DNA from: Collybia mongolica
Lineage: Eukaryota > Basidiomycota > Agaricomycetes > Agaricales > Clitocybaceae
Reading direction: 5' to 3'
DNA length: 64,000 nt
Assembly: GCA_013420905.1 (NCBI GenBank)
Contig: JAAXNY010000008.1
Span: 2,170,001-2,234,000 of the forward strand
Every line of letters starts with the position of its first letter. The first letter of the stretch is position 1. This document shows positions 39,999-53,199 of the stretch, piece after piece. The notes under the pieces were generated by a model that searched no databases, had not been told where the DNA came from, and saw only the letters and a program-made list of their open reading frames with translations. Position numbers and translations under genes: made by a program.

Positions 39999-40321
39999 AG
40001 ACTTGTGTGCTATATATACCATCAAATATATCATTCATTTTTTTGTCGTCTCTTCACCGATTTTCGTCATCGTAGCAGCATCAGTAGAAAGGGGTTAAGA
40101 TTCAATTTCCCGTGCACGGAGGCGGCAAGCGGACGGAAATGACGGGCCGGGCCTAACAGATGATATTGCCCACCATGACAGATCCACTATAAGGAGCAAC
40201 AATGATATTGGGAAGCTGGAGTCGAGGGATTCTTCGCTCGTATGGGGTATTGAGAATTCCTATAAAACCAGATCTTGTATCCAGGCCATCGTTTCTCCTT
40301 TTCCCCCGTTTTGTCTCCCAA

Positions 40322-42432
<2,111 letters not shown>

Positions 42433-42720
42433 TTATTGTGTATCTATTGTTTGTATTTAAACGGATCTACCGAGCTATATGTGAACTTCATTATTCCATG
42501 ACGTTTGTTCTTTTGCCTCGCGAAGATGGGTTGGTGTTAAATTGATATCCCTCAATTTTGTATACTTCACGGGGTAAACCGTATCTGTTAAACATACGAT
42601 CTACAACATTTAACAGCATTCATTATTCCATTTGTTGTGAGGCAGGTGCAACAGCGAATGTGACAATGATTCGCGCATGAGAGAGATAACGACAACCATT
42701 TCTTATAGGCCGCTAACATA
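42433..42720. other. Convergent intergenic region
   Basis: 288 bp between the ends of glycerol kinase and the first CE15 gene. Apart from 3' UTR and terminator sequence I see nothing. Confidence 0.5.
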
Positions 42721-44145
42721 TCACAAAAGCGTTGGCACTGTCCAGTTGACCCAGTTGGCCTCCACGAACCCGACATTGTTAGCACCATCTGTCCTGATCA
42801 CGTTCGTGTTCGTCGATTGGCCTTTCAAGAACTTGTTAACAAATGCATCCAGATCGCCTTGTTGGAAAGAGGGGAAGGTGCAGTGGTTGTGGTTCCCAAT
42901 CTGTGAAACACCCATGCCATCGGAAGCACCTAATGCCTGCCACACTTTGTTGGCGGTCTTCTGGCAGCCCCACACGGACTGGGGGCCGAGCCAATCGATG
43001 CTCGTGTTATCGATGACCAACATTCCACGTGGTGCAACGAGAGCGGAGAGCAAGTGGTGATCAAATGGAAGGTTGGTAACTTGTGCAGCACTACTATACT
43101 GATTGAACAAGGGGGAGAACCAGACGTTCTCTCCAACGATCTCAGAGGCAGTCTGTGTGTTGATACCGCTCTTCAACATCGCGTCAGAAATACGCCAACA
43201 TCCTGCACCACCAGAGCCTGACTCTTGGGGAATTGTGAGTGCAATACGAGTATCGAAGGCACCCGCAACGAGGGCGCCCTTGCCATTGCGGGAGCATCCA
43301 GTGACACCGATCCTCTGAAGGTTGACGTTTGCACTGGGGGTCTGTTCGAGGGCATCAATTATGCGGCTAACACCCCATGCCCAGGCCATCATGGCTCCCG
43401 CCGAGTGGCCGCTGCCGTACAGGGTATAGAATTTCCCTTTCCCTCTGCTGCTTGCATTATCCTTGGCGGCAATATCGTTATTGTTGAATGTGATGACGGC
43501 GACACCAGAAGGTGTGGGGATGCTCATGCCGCCAAATGCTATGATAGCGGGAAATGGGGCACTTCCAGAAGGTCTAGAAATAGACACAGAGAAGGAGATA
43601 GACTTCCCAGCCTCTGAAGCGGTGATAGAGAGTGTGTTCCCTGAGAGCGTGCTCGTAACACTCTGTGGCTTGGGCGGGAGTGTTCCCAACTCATAGTGCT
43701 GGAAGAGCTGGAGAATCTCGGCGCGGCGACAGGCCCAGTCCGCTTTCGTCGTAACGCGCGCGCCGCTAGTGAACGTGAATGGGTCTGGAAGCTTAGAATT
43801 CGCCACGAGATTGGTGTTAACTGCCGGGCAGCCTGTGGGATCCGGACCCGTTCCAGTGGTAGTGGTAGTGGTTGTCGGAATAGGATCAGTAGTAGGGGGA
43901 ACAGAGGTAGTGGTCGGCGCGCTGCCTGGGAGACATTGCGAATACCAGTCATTTATTTTTTGACAGGTTGCACCAGAGACACATGTTGTCCCGCCAGTCC
44001 AACCAATACCGCCGCCTGATCAGGCATAAACAGAATAAATAGACGCACGGAAGGCAGACAAAACATACATTGCGCATACAGCGGTTGCTGCGCAAATTGC
44101 AGGGAGGGCAAAGGCGAAAGCGATGAGGGAATGTTTTAGAACCAT
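42721..44145 (-). pseudogene. CBM1-CE15 glucuronoyl esterase, frameshifted copy 1
   Basis: Glucuronoyl esterases cut ester bonds between lignin alcohols and glucuronoxylan in plant cell walls. This copy encodes a cellulose-binding CBM1 ([19 protein letters not shown]), a Thr-rich linker and a complete CE15 domain: catalytic Ser in [10 protein letters not shown], Glu 23 residues later in IPQES, His in GNHNHC. All are intact. The signal-peptide exon starts at ATG 44145 but is one base longer than in copy 2 (at about 44094-44098). Read as given, its frame does not join the CBM1 exon through any GT-AG splice I can find. Removing one base would restore the canonical signal peptide seen in copy 2. 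It is therefore either a recent pseudogene or a base-call error. Stop TGA at 42721-42723. Confidence 0.75.
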
Positions 44146-44198
44146 TGATGCGACACCGACTTGATTAGGTGTATAGCTACTGATGTGGTGATTAACGT

Positions 44199-44207
44199 CC
44201 TTTTATA
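44199..44207 (-). promoter_or_regulatory. TATA box of CE15 copy 1
   Basis: TATAAAAGG on the minus strand, 54 bp upstream of the ATG at 44145. The same element sits at the same distance before copy 2 (47208-47216). Confidence 0.7.
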
Positions 44208-45736
44208 CCCACTCGACAAGTTAAACCGACGTTGGTCTTCGGATAAAGCCTTTTGGTTGTTTCCAAGTAATCAAGACAATTTCACCCCAAAACGGATCAT
44301 GGACGACACCGAAGTCGACGCGAGAATGTACCTACCGAGCGTCGGGGAAGCAGACAAGAAGTGCGACTGAAGTTTGCCCAGATGCACAACAGTCAAACCA
44401 AGAAAGGCACCTCAGGGTTGTCATCTTGCTAACATTTCTTTCGTCTCAATCTGAGAATTAGACAATGAGGTAGGGGATAGGCAGCCACACCGAATGTACT
44501 TGGGGCTGGAAAAACCAGGGCGTGCGTTCTTCTATCCTTGATGCTTTCGCAATGCCAAGACCGTCCTAGTTTTCAGGTGCCCCCTTTCATGACAAGCAGG
44601 TTGGATCAGAAGACACCCAGGTCGGGTTTCTTCCGCTTTTATTATGCCGCTGTATTACGCAGGGCAGCATTCAAGGTTATACATGACGATTCACTGACGA
44701 TTTGTGGATATTGTTATTTCTGTGAGGGTGTAGTTCGGACCGTGTTGAATAAGTCGCGTGGATATTGATTGATTTCTTGGGTACGATAGCGCTAGAGCCT
44801 TGTGATTAATCAGATAGTGGCACTAAGGCCAGGAAGAGCGAAGGAATCCAGATAGTTATAAACGCGTTCGTACGATCGTGGGACAAGCCGGCCAAAGGCT
44901 GGCTGCTCTTTGGAAAACACAGAATAGTATTTAGGTCCCACTGAAAGGAAAAAAAATGGAGGAGGTTCACCTAATTGCAAGACCGTTGATTCTGCGTCAA
45001 ACCTCTCCTTGGTACGTGTTTGAGTTTTTCTTGCTAGAAATTTTTCCGTCTTTCAGCAGTAGGTCCGGCCAGACTCAAGGTTTTTAAAAATTATTCTTTT
45101 GCAAACGAACTTTGAATGATCAACTTGAAACCATGACCTGCATTGTTCGTATTCTACTACTTACCTCACAGTCGGCAGGTCGGGCGTTCGCGTAGTTGAA
45201 GGTCATCGGTGGGCGGGTGTTGACTTTGGACAAAACGCGGTGCGGACCGTGCTATGTATTCGGACCCCTGCCAAGTACAATAGTGGTCCGACAACGGATC
45301 CTCTCATAATGTACTCCCCCCGTCGAGAACTCTCTTCCAAGGAAAAGCCATAGTCCCGCTCTACCTTCAGGAGCACACTATTGAGCCTTGTCCCACAAGG
45401 CCGACGTCACCTTTACGGGTTTCGGAACACATTACCAGTGGTCATTAATGATTCTAAAACGCTGACCCGAAACGCTGATTCAAGTGAACATAACGGAATA
45501 TCCGAACTTCAATATCTAGACTCCCTGGGGCGTCAAGTCATTCGCACAAGGTGCATGAGTCCGACCTGACTGAATGGGCATATCATGGAAATTTACAAAT
45601 CTCCGAGTGTCTTGCTGGAGCTGAAAGTACATGGGTCAAATTTATTCTGCGATGTAACGGAGTGAGACAAACTACGGCTGCAAACTTGGCTCGAGGCAAC
45701 GAACAAAGAGTAAAGGAACTCTCGTGGAACGTTTTT
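44208..45736. other. Spacer between tandem CE15 copies
   Basis: About 1.5 kb without a gene I recognise. The part next to copy 1 (to about 44370) resembles the upstream region of copy 2: compare gatcatggacgacaccgaag at 44297 with gatcatcgtcgacgccgagg at 47311, and the cctaccgagc / cctcccgagc strings that follow. The duplication therefore included promoter sequence. The rest shows only short unconvincing frames. Confidence 0.5.
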
Positions 45737-47154
45737 TTAAGAGAGTGTTGGCACGGTCCAGTTGACCCAGTTGGCCTCCACAAAACCGACATTGTTAGCA
45801 CCATCTGTCCTGATGATGTTTGTGTTCGTGGATTGACCTTTCAAAAACTTGTTAACAAATGCATCCAGATCGCCTTGTTGGGAGGAAGGGAAGGCGCAGT
45901 GGTTGTGATTTCCAATCTGTGAGACCCCCATGGCGTCAGAAGCGCCCAAAGCCTGCCACACCTTGTTGGCGGTCTTCTGGCAGCCCCACACGGACTGGGG
46001 GCCGAGCCAATCGATGCTCGTGTTATCGATGACCAACATTCCACGTGGTGCAACGAGAGCGGAGAGCAAGTGGTGATCAAATGGAAGGTTGGTAACTTGT
46101 GCAGCACTACTATACTGATTGAACAAGGGGGAGAACCAGACGTTCTCTCCAACGATCTCAGAGGCAGTCTGTGTGTTGATACCGCTCTTCAACATCGCGT
46201 CGGAGACACGCCAGCACCCGGCGCCGCCGGAGCCTGACTCTTGGGGAATTGTAAGCGCAATACGGGTGTCGAAGGCTCCGGCGACGAGGGCACCCTTGCC
46301 ATTGCGGGAGCATCCAGTGACACCGATCCTCTGAAGGTTGATGTTTGCACTGGGGGTCTGTTCAAGAGCATCAATTACTCGACTGATACCCCACGCCCAG
46401 GCCGTCATGGCTCCCGCCGAGTGGCCGCTGCCGTACAGAGTATAGAATTTCCCTTTCCCTCTGCTGCTTGCATCATCCTGCGCGGCAATATCGTTGTTGT
46501 TGAACGTGATGACAGCGACGCCGGAAGGAGTTGGGATGCTCATACCGCCGAGGGCAATAAGAGCTGGGAACGGACCAGTCCCAGCAGGTCTGGAAATAGA
46601 TACGGAGAAGGTGATAGACTTCCCAGCCTCTGAGGCAGTGATAGAGAGTGTGTTCCCTGAAAGAGTGCTCGTGACACTCTGTGGTTTCGGGGGGAGAGTT
46701 CCCATCTCGTAGCGCTGGAAGAGCTGGAGGATTTCGGCACGGCGGCAGGCCCAATCTGCTTTCGTTGTCACACGTGCACCGTTGGAGAATGTGAAAGGGT
46801 CCGGGAGCTTGGAATTCGCAGCGAGGTTGGTGTTAATCGCCGGGCAGCCTGTGGGGGCCGGGCCCGTTCCAGTGGTGGTGGTTGTCGGGACAGGATCAGT
46901 AGTAGGGGGAACAGAGGTAGTGGTCGGCGCGCTGCCTGGGAGACATTGCGAATACCAGTCGTTTATTTTTTGACAGGTTGCGCCAGAAGCACATGTTGTC
47001 CCGCCAGTCCAACCAATCCCGCCACCTGATCAGACATAATCAGGATAAGCAGACGTACCGAAGACAAACAAAACCTACACTGTGTGTATAGTGGCTGTTG
47101 CGCAAAGACAGGGAGAGCAAAGACGAGGGCGAGGAGAGAATGTTTCAAAACCAT
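45737..47154 (-). CDS. CBM1-CE15 glucuronoyl esterase, intact copy 2
   Basis: A secreted 4-O-methyl-glucuronoyl methylesterase-type enzyme acting on lignin-carbohydrate ester links outside the cell. The two-part start is MVLKHSLLALVFALPVFA, a typical signal peptide, cut before QQPLYTQ. A GT-AG intron (donor GTAGGT at about 47079, ending CTGATCAG at about 47033) splits the first CBM1 Cys codon; phases match. CBM1 ([18 protein letters not shown]), a Thr-rich linker, then CE15: [20 protein letters not shown] with the nucleophile Ser, Glu in PQESGSGG and His in GNHNHCAF. The catalytic domain is very close to copy 1, about 3.0 kb downstream. Stop TAA at 45737-45739. CBM1-linked CE15 fits a plant-cell-wall degrader. 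Confidence 0.94.
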
Positions 47155-47207
47155 GATTGCAGCCACGAGTTGAATAGACGTATGCTGAAGGAGGAGGAGA
47201 TTGGCTT

Positions 47208-47216
47208 CCTTTTATA
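47208..47216 (-). promoter_or_regulatory. TATA box of CE15 copy 2
   Basis: TATAAAAGG on the minus strand, 54 bp upstream of the ATG at 47154, matching copy 1 in sequence and spacing. Confidence 0.7.
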
Positions 47217-48532
47217 CACAGAACAAATCCAGTCAACAAATTGAATCGATTTTGGTCTTGGGTAAAGTTAGACGAGGCAATCATGTCAACCCACAAAAAG
47301 TAATATAGCGGATCATCGTCGACGCCGAGGTCGACGCGAGGATGCACCTCCCGAGCATCGCAGAAGCAGGCAGGCACAGACAGGTTATTCAAGTTTGACT
47401 AGGCAAATATCTATTTCAACATGCTCCGGTATGTCAAACATTTTCCTGGCCTTACCCCAGTACCTTTGCTCGGGAAGGACTGTGGAGCATTCAAATAGCC
47501 TGGCGAACGACAATTGGGCGATGGAAAAAGTAGGGAGTGTTTGTCCTCTATCCTTGATGAATTCACAGGCAAGAATGTCATGCTGTCGTTCAAGATGACA
47601 TGTGAGATGGATCAGACGACCTCCAGTTTGGGCTCCGTGCGCTAATTTTAGAGCATTGTTCCGATGATCCACGCAAGAAAGTATTCTGATTCATTGCTGT
47701 TATTAGTCGAATACTATCCATATTACGGGTAACAACGTGGCAACTAACCTGATACCAGACGCTGGTTGTCTGTTTGTGATCATATCCTCCATTTTTAAAA
47801 CCTGATAGAGGAAGGGAATGATGGAAAGGGATTGAATTCTGTCGCCGTGATATAAACGTTGTGGTCTATCCAGATAGACGTGCAAGTCGACGTCGGGATC
47901 AACTGACAATTAAGGGTCCGCCTGATTGCGCATGTGGGGGAGAGCGGTCCGGAATGTCCGAAGTCCCCCATCAATTCTTTTGTGATAGATAATTTTTGAT
48001 CTAAAAGCCATTTCCTACTTAGAGAACTTCATTTACGAAGTAATTATTAATAATATATTTCGGAATGGTCTCAACGGACTCGGGACTAAACCTAAGCCTT
48101 TGATCTTTGCAGCGCACTCTCCTGGCTGTCTCAAAGACAATGCACGGAAAGCTGTCGGTGAACAGACTCGGCGCCGATGTCGCGGTTGCGTAATGATGCT
48201 GAGGCATCCTTCTATGAGATACGTGCAGGTTGAAGCTAGTATTGTATGACTCCGGGTCACATGGGTCGCCAGAAGGCGCGGAAAATCGTAGCCCGGTGAC
48301 CGATCCTACAGAGATATAACTTAGTCCTCCATCAAGCAAAAATTTCTCATAAAGGAGTTGAATATGCCGTCCGGTCTCTGGAAGCGAATCTCGCCCTGCC
48401 TACAAGGTTGCCTTCTCATTCCCGGATCTTCGAGCGCTCTGCGCCAAGTCCTTCAAATATCCACAATCGCGAGGTCGTGTTAGAACATATTTTTACTCGT
48501 CGGATACAAAGAAAGCCCTAAGATGAAACAAA
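47217..48532. other. Intergenic region, CE15 copy 2 to DBP9
   Basis: About 1.3 kb with no gene I can support. The first few hundred bases are the promoter region of CE15 copy 2, partly duplicated from copy 1. Short frames at 47385-47672 and 48019-48339 lack motifs and overlap other frames. The far end should hold the terminator of DBP9. Confidence 0.5.
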
Positions 48533-50907
48533 CTAACGACCGAATTTCTTCAGAGGGTCTGATTTCTTTTTTCCGCCCCGGCCACCGCCAGCACCACGTC
48601 CACCTCGCCCTCGGCCCCTTCCGCGGCCACGCGTGTTGTCCTTCCGGAAAGGGATGAACCCGGCGGGTTTCTCTCCACCAGTCTCCATTTCGGTACCTGG
48701 TACTGGGGCGATCCGCGGCAACATATATTTTGGTACATGCTTCATATGCGGCTGAACCCTCGTCGGGTGGAGAGGTTTGTCATGTCGCAAAAATTCAAGG
48801 TCCAGAGGATTATCCTCGAAATGGGCCTGCAAAGCCAAGAATGTCAGTTAACTAGAAAATACAACGTCGCCTCCGACCGACCTTGAGCTTGTCAGAGTTC
48901 AAGATTTCCGATTTCAGTTCTTTGATCCTCGCTTCCTTGATCGCGCTCCTTGTAACGCTCCTCAACGCATCTTCCATCCTGTACCGGAACGCCTCCACCT
49001 GCTTCATATCAAAATTATACTCCTTGACCTTGCTCCCTCTCGCTCCCTGTTCTTTTTCTATCTTGCTGAACACGCCCTCGTCCCCCTGTGCACTTGGCAA
49101 GCATCCCACCACTTTGTTCTTCCCCCATAAATCCTGTGCAACCACAAACGACAGAGACATTCCCGTCCTCCCCGCGCGCGCGGTCCGGCCGACGCGGTGG
49201 GTATACGACCGCGAAGACGTAGGGAGGTCGAAGTTGAGAACGCAAGCGACATCGACAAAGTCTACTCCCCGTGTAACGCCATATTCCTTGTCACTCACTT
49301 TACGCTGTTTGCGTTTCCGCGATTTTAGGCCTTCTGACACAGGAAGGTCGGTGGCGCGTTTGCGCTTTCGTGAGACGGAGGACTTCTTATCCTTCTCATC
49401 TGGAGTGGTGGTTGGGGGTTCTCGTTGTGTAGAGGTAACTGTAAATAGGGAGATGAGCTGATATAGGAACTGGGTGGTCAGGATGCTGACATTCGTCCGC
49501 AAGCTCAGCCTCCTCGCCTTCTTTGTCCTCTTCCTCTTCGCTCTCAGAATCCTGCTCACCATGAGCGCCGCTTTCGTCGGTAGCAATAATATAATCATAC
49601 ACTCCCTTATTAAACTCTTGTACAGTGTGGTATCTACACCTCGATCAGCTGGGTGAATGTCTACATTGTAATTGAGGGAGCATACCGGGAGTTAAGGGGC
49701 AACTCTGAGTTGAGTACACAACTTTTTATCGAAAATTGCTCGAGGAATAGTTTTAGACGGTAACTGCGGTTAACGTCATTGACAAAGATGATACATTTGC
49801 CTTTGATAAGTTTAAGCTTGAGAATAACATAGGTTAGCAGGAATTTATCCACTTCAGAACACCTGTGATTTACGGTCAGACACGACAGAAAAAAAGGGAA
49901 AGACCTTCTGCCCACTTTACAGCGTATTGCGTAAGATTTGCAGCTTCATCTTCATCCTCTTCGAGTTTGAGGATAGCCTGAACCCATCGATCAGATAAAA
50001 TATTAGACAGGAACATTGTGGTACGTACCGGGTTTCGGAGTACGAGTCCTTTTAGCGTTTCAACGTCTTCTGTCATTGTGGCACTCATCAGGAATGATTG
50101 ATAGACTCTAGGCAAGAAGGAGCCATTGAAGATTTGTTGAACGTCTTCATCGTGTCCGTAAGACAATATGAGATCGGCCTCATCAATGACAAGCGAATCT
50201 AACGAAGAAATGGACAGGGCCTATCGAACCAACATCAGGTATCAAACGCTATATGAATGCAGGATCTAACCTTGGACTGCAATAAGGCTAAAGCCCGTGA
50301 CGGTGTCGCGATCACAATGTCCGGCTTGTCCGCCAACAATGTCCTGGAAAAACGAGCGAAAACATCAGCATGAAGGAATCATAAGTTTAAAAACACAACG
50401 TACCGCTGCAAATGTGTCGTCGTGCCAGAGGACACATTCGAAGTCACGACCTCCGCATCACAATATACCAATAAATTCCTCAAGAACCCCGATGCTTGCT
50501 CTGCCAACTCGCGTGTGGGTACCAAGATAAGGGCCCTCGTGGCCTGGCGGGCGGGGTCATCAAGACTTAAGGCCTAAAACGCACGCACAAAAGAAAAAGA
50601 AAAAAAAACGCAAAAACGAGGATGAGAATGGGTGAGGGGAGGAGGGTTCAGACGTACCCACACTTTTTGCACTGAGGATTTTCTGTACGATGGGGACGCA
50701 GTATGCGGCAGTCTTGCCGCTGCCAGTGCGTGCGCGGGCGAGAATGTCGCGGCTCTCGAGGGCGAGGGGGATGGCCTTGGCTTGGACAAGGGTCGGACGG
50801 GCGAACCCGGCGTCGGCAAGGGCGCGGAGGAGGCGGGTGTCGATGAGGTGCGAGAAGGAGGCAAAGGTCGTTTTGGTGTCAACCAAACTGGCTTCAGCCA
50901 TTGGCAT
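48533..50907 (-). CDS. DBP9: DEAD-box RNA helicase Dbp9
   Basis: A nucleolar ATP-dependent helicase needed for 27S pre-rRNA processing and 60S assembly (human DDX56 family). Motifs in order: [18 protein letters not shown], the Q-motif [11 protein letters not shown], motif [11 protein letters not shown], Ia [17 protein letters not shown] in [12 protein letters not shown] in [30 protein letters not shown] and motif [17 protein letters not shown]. Between the two RecA halves is an acidic then basic low-complexity insert ([15 protein letters not shown], then [11 protein letters not shown]). The C-terminus is RG-rich ([20 protein letters not shown]). The start is ATG 50907 (another at 50901). Introns were joined by eye. 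It is divergent from the ZNHIT2-like gene, 168 bp away. Confidence 0.93.
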
Positions 50908-51075
50908 GTAACTTTAAATGGACAGATTTATAGGTTTACGAATAAGGTGGGAGGGATGTAAGGGCGTCAGTATCGTCGACGACGATAGCTGTTGACTTGG
51001 ATGGCCCAGGCACTCTCAAAATTCGAGTCGCTGCGATCGTGATTGCCAAAAAAATGGTGGCGGAGTTTCAAACCC
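50908..51075. promoter_or_regulatory. Bidirectional promoter, DBP9 / ZNHIT2-like
   Basis: 168 bp between divergent start codons. No other gene fits here. Confidence 0.5.
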
Positions 51076-52639
51076 ATGTCTCGTCAGACCACGATCAACT
51101 CTGGGTCTGCTTCAGTCGACAATGTTACCTGCAGATTGTGAGCTATTTCTCACAGGAATACCTATTCTTTGACTAACAGTCCCCTCAGATGTCGGAGGCA
51201 GTTTTCCAAATACTCCTGTCCGACATGCAACGTCCCATACTGCTCTCTGACCTGTTTCCGTTCTCAAGTGCGTCGCTGCTCGCCATACCCGGGGTACGCC
51301 ATACTAATCATCCCCAACGTGCTCTTCAGGCTCACTCCCAATGCTCAGAAACATTTTATAAGAAAGAGGTTGAGGCGGAGATCCAGTTTGAGCCATCCAA
51401 GACGCCGCAGGAGCGGCTCAGGATGATGGAGCTATTAAAGAAGTTCGAGGAGGAAAACAGCCAAGATAAATTGGACGTCCTAGAGGAAGGGGACGGCGAG
51501 GAAGATGGTGATGACGGGTCCGACCTTGCATTGCGGTTTCAGGGCATCGATCTCGGTACGTCATGAAACAAATGTGTTGTATATTGTGTAAACTAAGGCT
51601 CAACCAGAATCCTCATCCCCAAGCGACCTCTGGTCCAAACTGACGTCTAAGGAACAGGCTCAGTTTATGAAAGCCCTCGAGGACCCTTCCAACGAGCTTG
51701 CACAGCAGTTACTCGCCAGTGAGGAACTGGAGAATGAACGGCGCGAGCCGTGGTGGGATTCTAGTATGATCGGGGGTATGGGCGCGGGCGTTGAGCGTCC
51801 TTCGCGTCGACGATACGGAGAACAACCACAGGCTATTTGCATACCTACGACGATGGTCAGGCCCATGCCATATGGACCTCCACTGTTGTATAACATGTGT
51901 GCACTGTGGTGAGTTTTCCCAAATACCCCACTCGCTAGGTCTATTTATATACTTTTTTTTTTTTTTTTTTTTGTACCAGCATTGCGTATTCTTATACGAC
52001 GCGCCATTTGGCTTCGTCGCCCCTTTCCTCGTTACCGCCTGGAAGCGATGACGCCCAAGAAGGGCGACGGCTGCTTGCAAGGTTGGTCCCGTTCCTGACG
52101 GATCGCAAAGCCACCACTGTATATACAAGCTTATCAAGCCTCATCACTGATATCTGGGCCCGTTTTGACCCAGTATGTCCCTTCCTTATCGTGCAGTCAT
52201 AGACCTGATGGATTCTTTGCCTTATCTAATCTAGGGAGAGATGACCTCGGAACTGTTTGCCCTTCTGTTACGCGACGTTTTGCAATTAATCCAGCCCCTC
52301 TCAGTGACCACACTCCTCCCACAGCCTGAGAGCCCAACGGAGATCAATCCTTCGTCCCACCCGCATATTAATATTATTCTTGTTTTCTCAGACCTTACTG
52401 CGCTTTTCGAGACCTCTACACCAAAGGGCCGGGCAGCTCAAAACCATGTTGTATTGAAGCTGCTGTTCTACGCGGCCCAGACACTGTCCACGCCATCAGC
52501 TATATTCCATGCTCTTGCACAAGAGGTTCGTGAGCGGTCCACAAGGTATCAAAATGCAGTGAAGACCTCGGAGGAAACAGTGCTTGTATCTGAAAGAAAA
52601 CAGGCCCATAAAACGGGTCCCATCATTGAGGAGATTTGA
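51076..52639 (+). CDS. HIT-type zinc-finger protein (ZNHIT2-like)
   Basis: Carries an N-terminal zf-HIT: the joined exons read CRLCRRQFSKYSCPTCNVPY, then CSLTCFRSQAHSQC, which gives the full C-C/C-C/C-C/H-C set. ZNHIT2-type proteins bind RUVBL1/2 through R2TP and help assemble U5 snRNP. The rest fits that family: ESSSPSDLWSKLTSKEQAQF, EPWW in a conserved block, then LFTDR/LLARLVPFLTDRKATT and a helical C-terminus. Introns: about 51138-51188 (GTGAGC), 51270-51330, 51555-51608 and about 51910-51979; the last has a T20 run next to its acceptor. The start is ATG 51076 (MSRQTTINSGSASVDN) and the stop TGA at 52637-52639. Confidence 0.87.
51953..51972 (+). repeat. T20 homopolymer next to splice acceptor
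   Basis: Twenty T in a row within an intron of the ZNHIT2-like gene, followed by gtaccag at the exon border. It is a slippage-prone polypyrimidine tract. Confidence 0.9.
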
Positions 52640-53199
52640 GAGCTCGTGCTTCGTTTATGGATGCCGGAATTTAATTCATGTGTCAATCGGACAGCGACGT
52701 GGGGCATTGACTGTGGGGGTATCAGGAACACATCGGTCATGGTAACGTTCTAATTCTGTCGACCACTGAGGAGCCGTTATGGATTAAACCTCAGCTGAGG
52801 GATAACAGATCTTACATGTTGCAAGTATGTTGTCACATGTATTATTTTGGACGCCTCCAACAAATAACGTGCATAAGGACGGTGCATGTTCCAGACCGCA
52901 CAGGTTCGCTGTCAACTTGGAGGTCACCATCAGTATGTTGACCAGTGATTTGGGTATTGGTTACTTGTTTCAGTGCGACGACGATGATCTGCCCAGTGAC
53001 TGAGGAGGTACCCTTCGGTATCACACGTGATCTGCGCCCAATCAGAAAGGACAGAGAGTAAACGGGCTGAAAGTAAAAAAAAAAAAAAAGGAGGGGAACC
53101 CGGGCAGTCGCAAGGAACATGGCGTGCTGAATGGTAACCTGCCTTCCCAACTTGACCCTTAAATCTTCCACTTGTCCTCCTAAGCCCTCCACCAGCCCC
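52640..53199. other. Intergenic region with A15 run
   Basis: 560 bp between tandem genes. It contains an A15 run at 53075-53089. Open frames on the minus strand (52842-53468, 52930-53259) run over the ZIP gene start and this homopolymer and look like chance frames. Confidence 0.5.

Larger units (their letters stand above)
42721..47160 (-). repeat. Tandem gene duplication, CE15 unit (3.0 kb period)
   Basis: The two CE15 genes lie head-to-tail with stops 3016 bp apart. They share exon structure, TATA position and some upstream sequence. A 239-bp stretch (42947-43185 versus 45963-46201) is identical base for base while its flanks differ at many sites. Confidence 0.9.

Noticed and set aside
43225..43617. 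Plus-strand frames of 130 codons over both CE15 copies (also 46241-46633).
   Set aside because: They are mirror frames of the conserved CE15 exon present in both duplicates, not a separate gene.
48883..49461. A 192-codon plus-strand frame opposite DBP9.
   Set aside because: It is antisense to conserved helicase exons and hydrophobic by frame, so a shadow.
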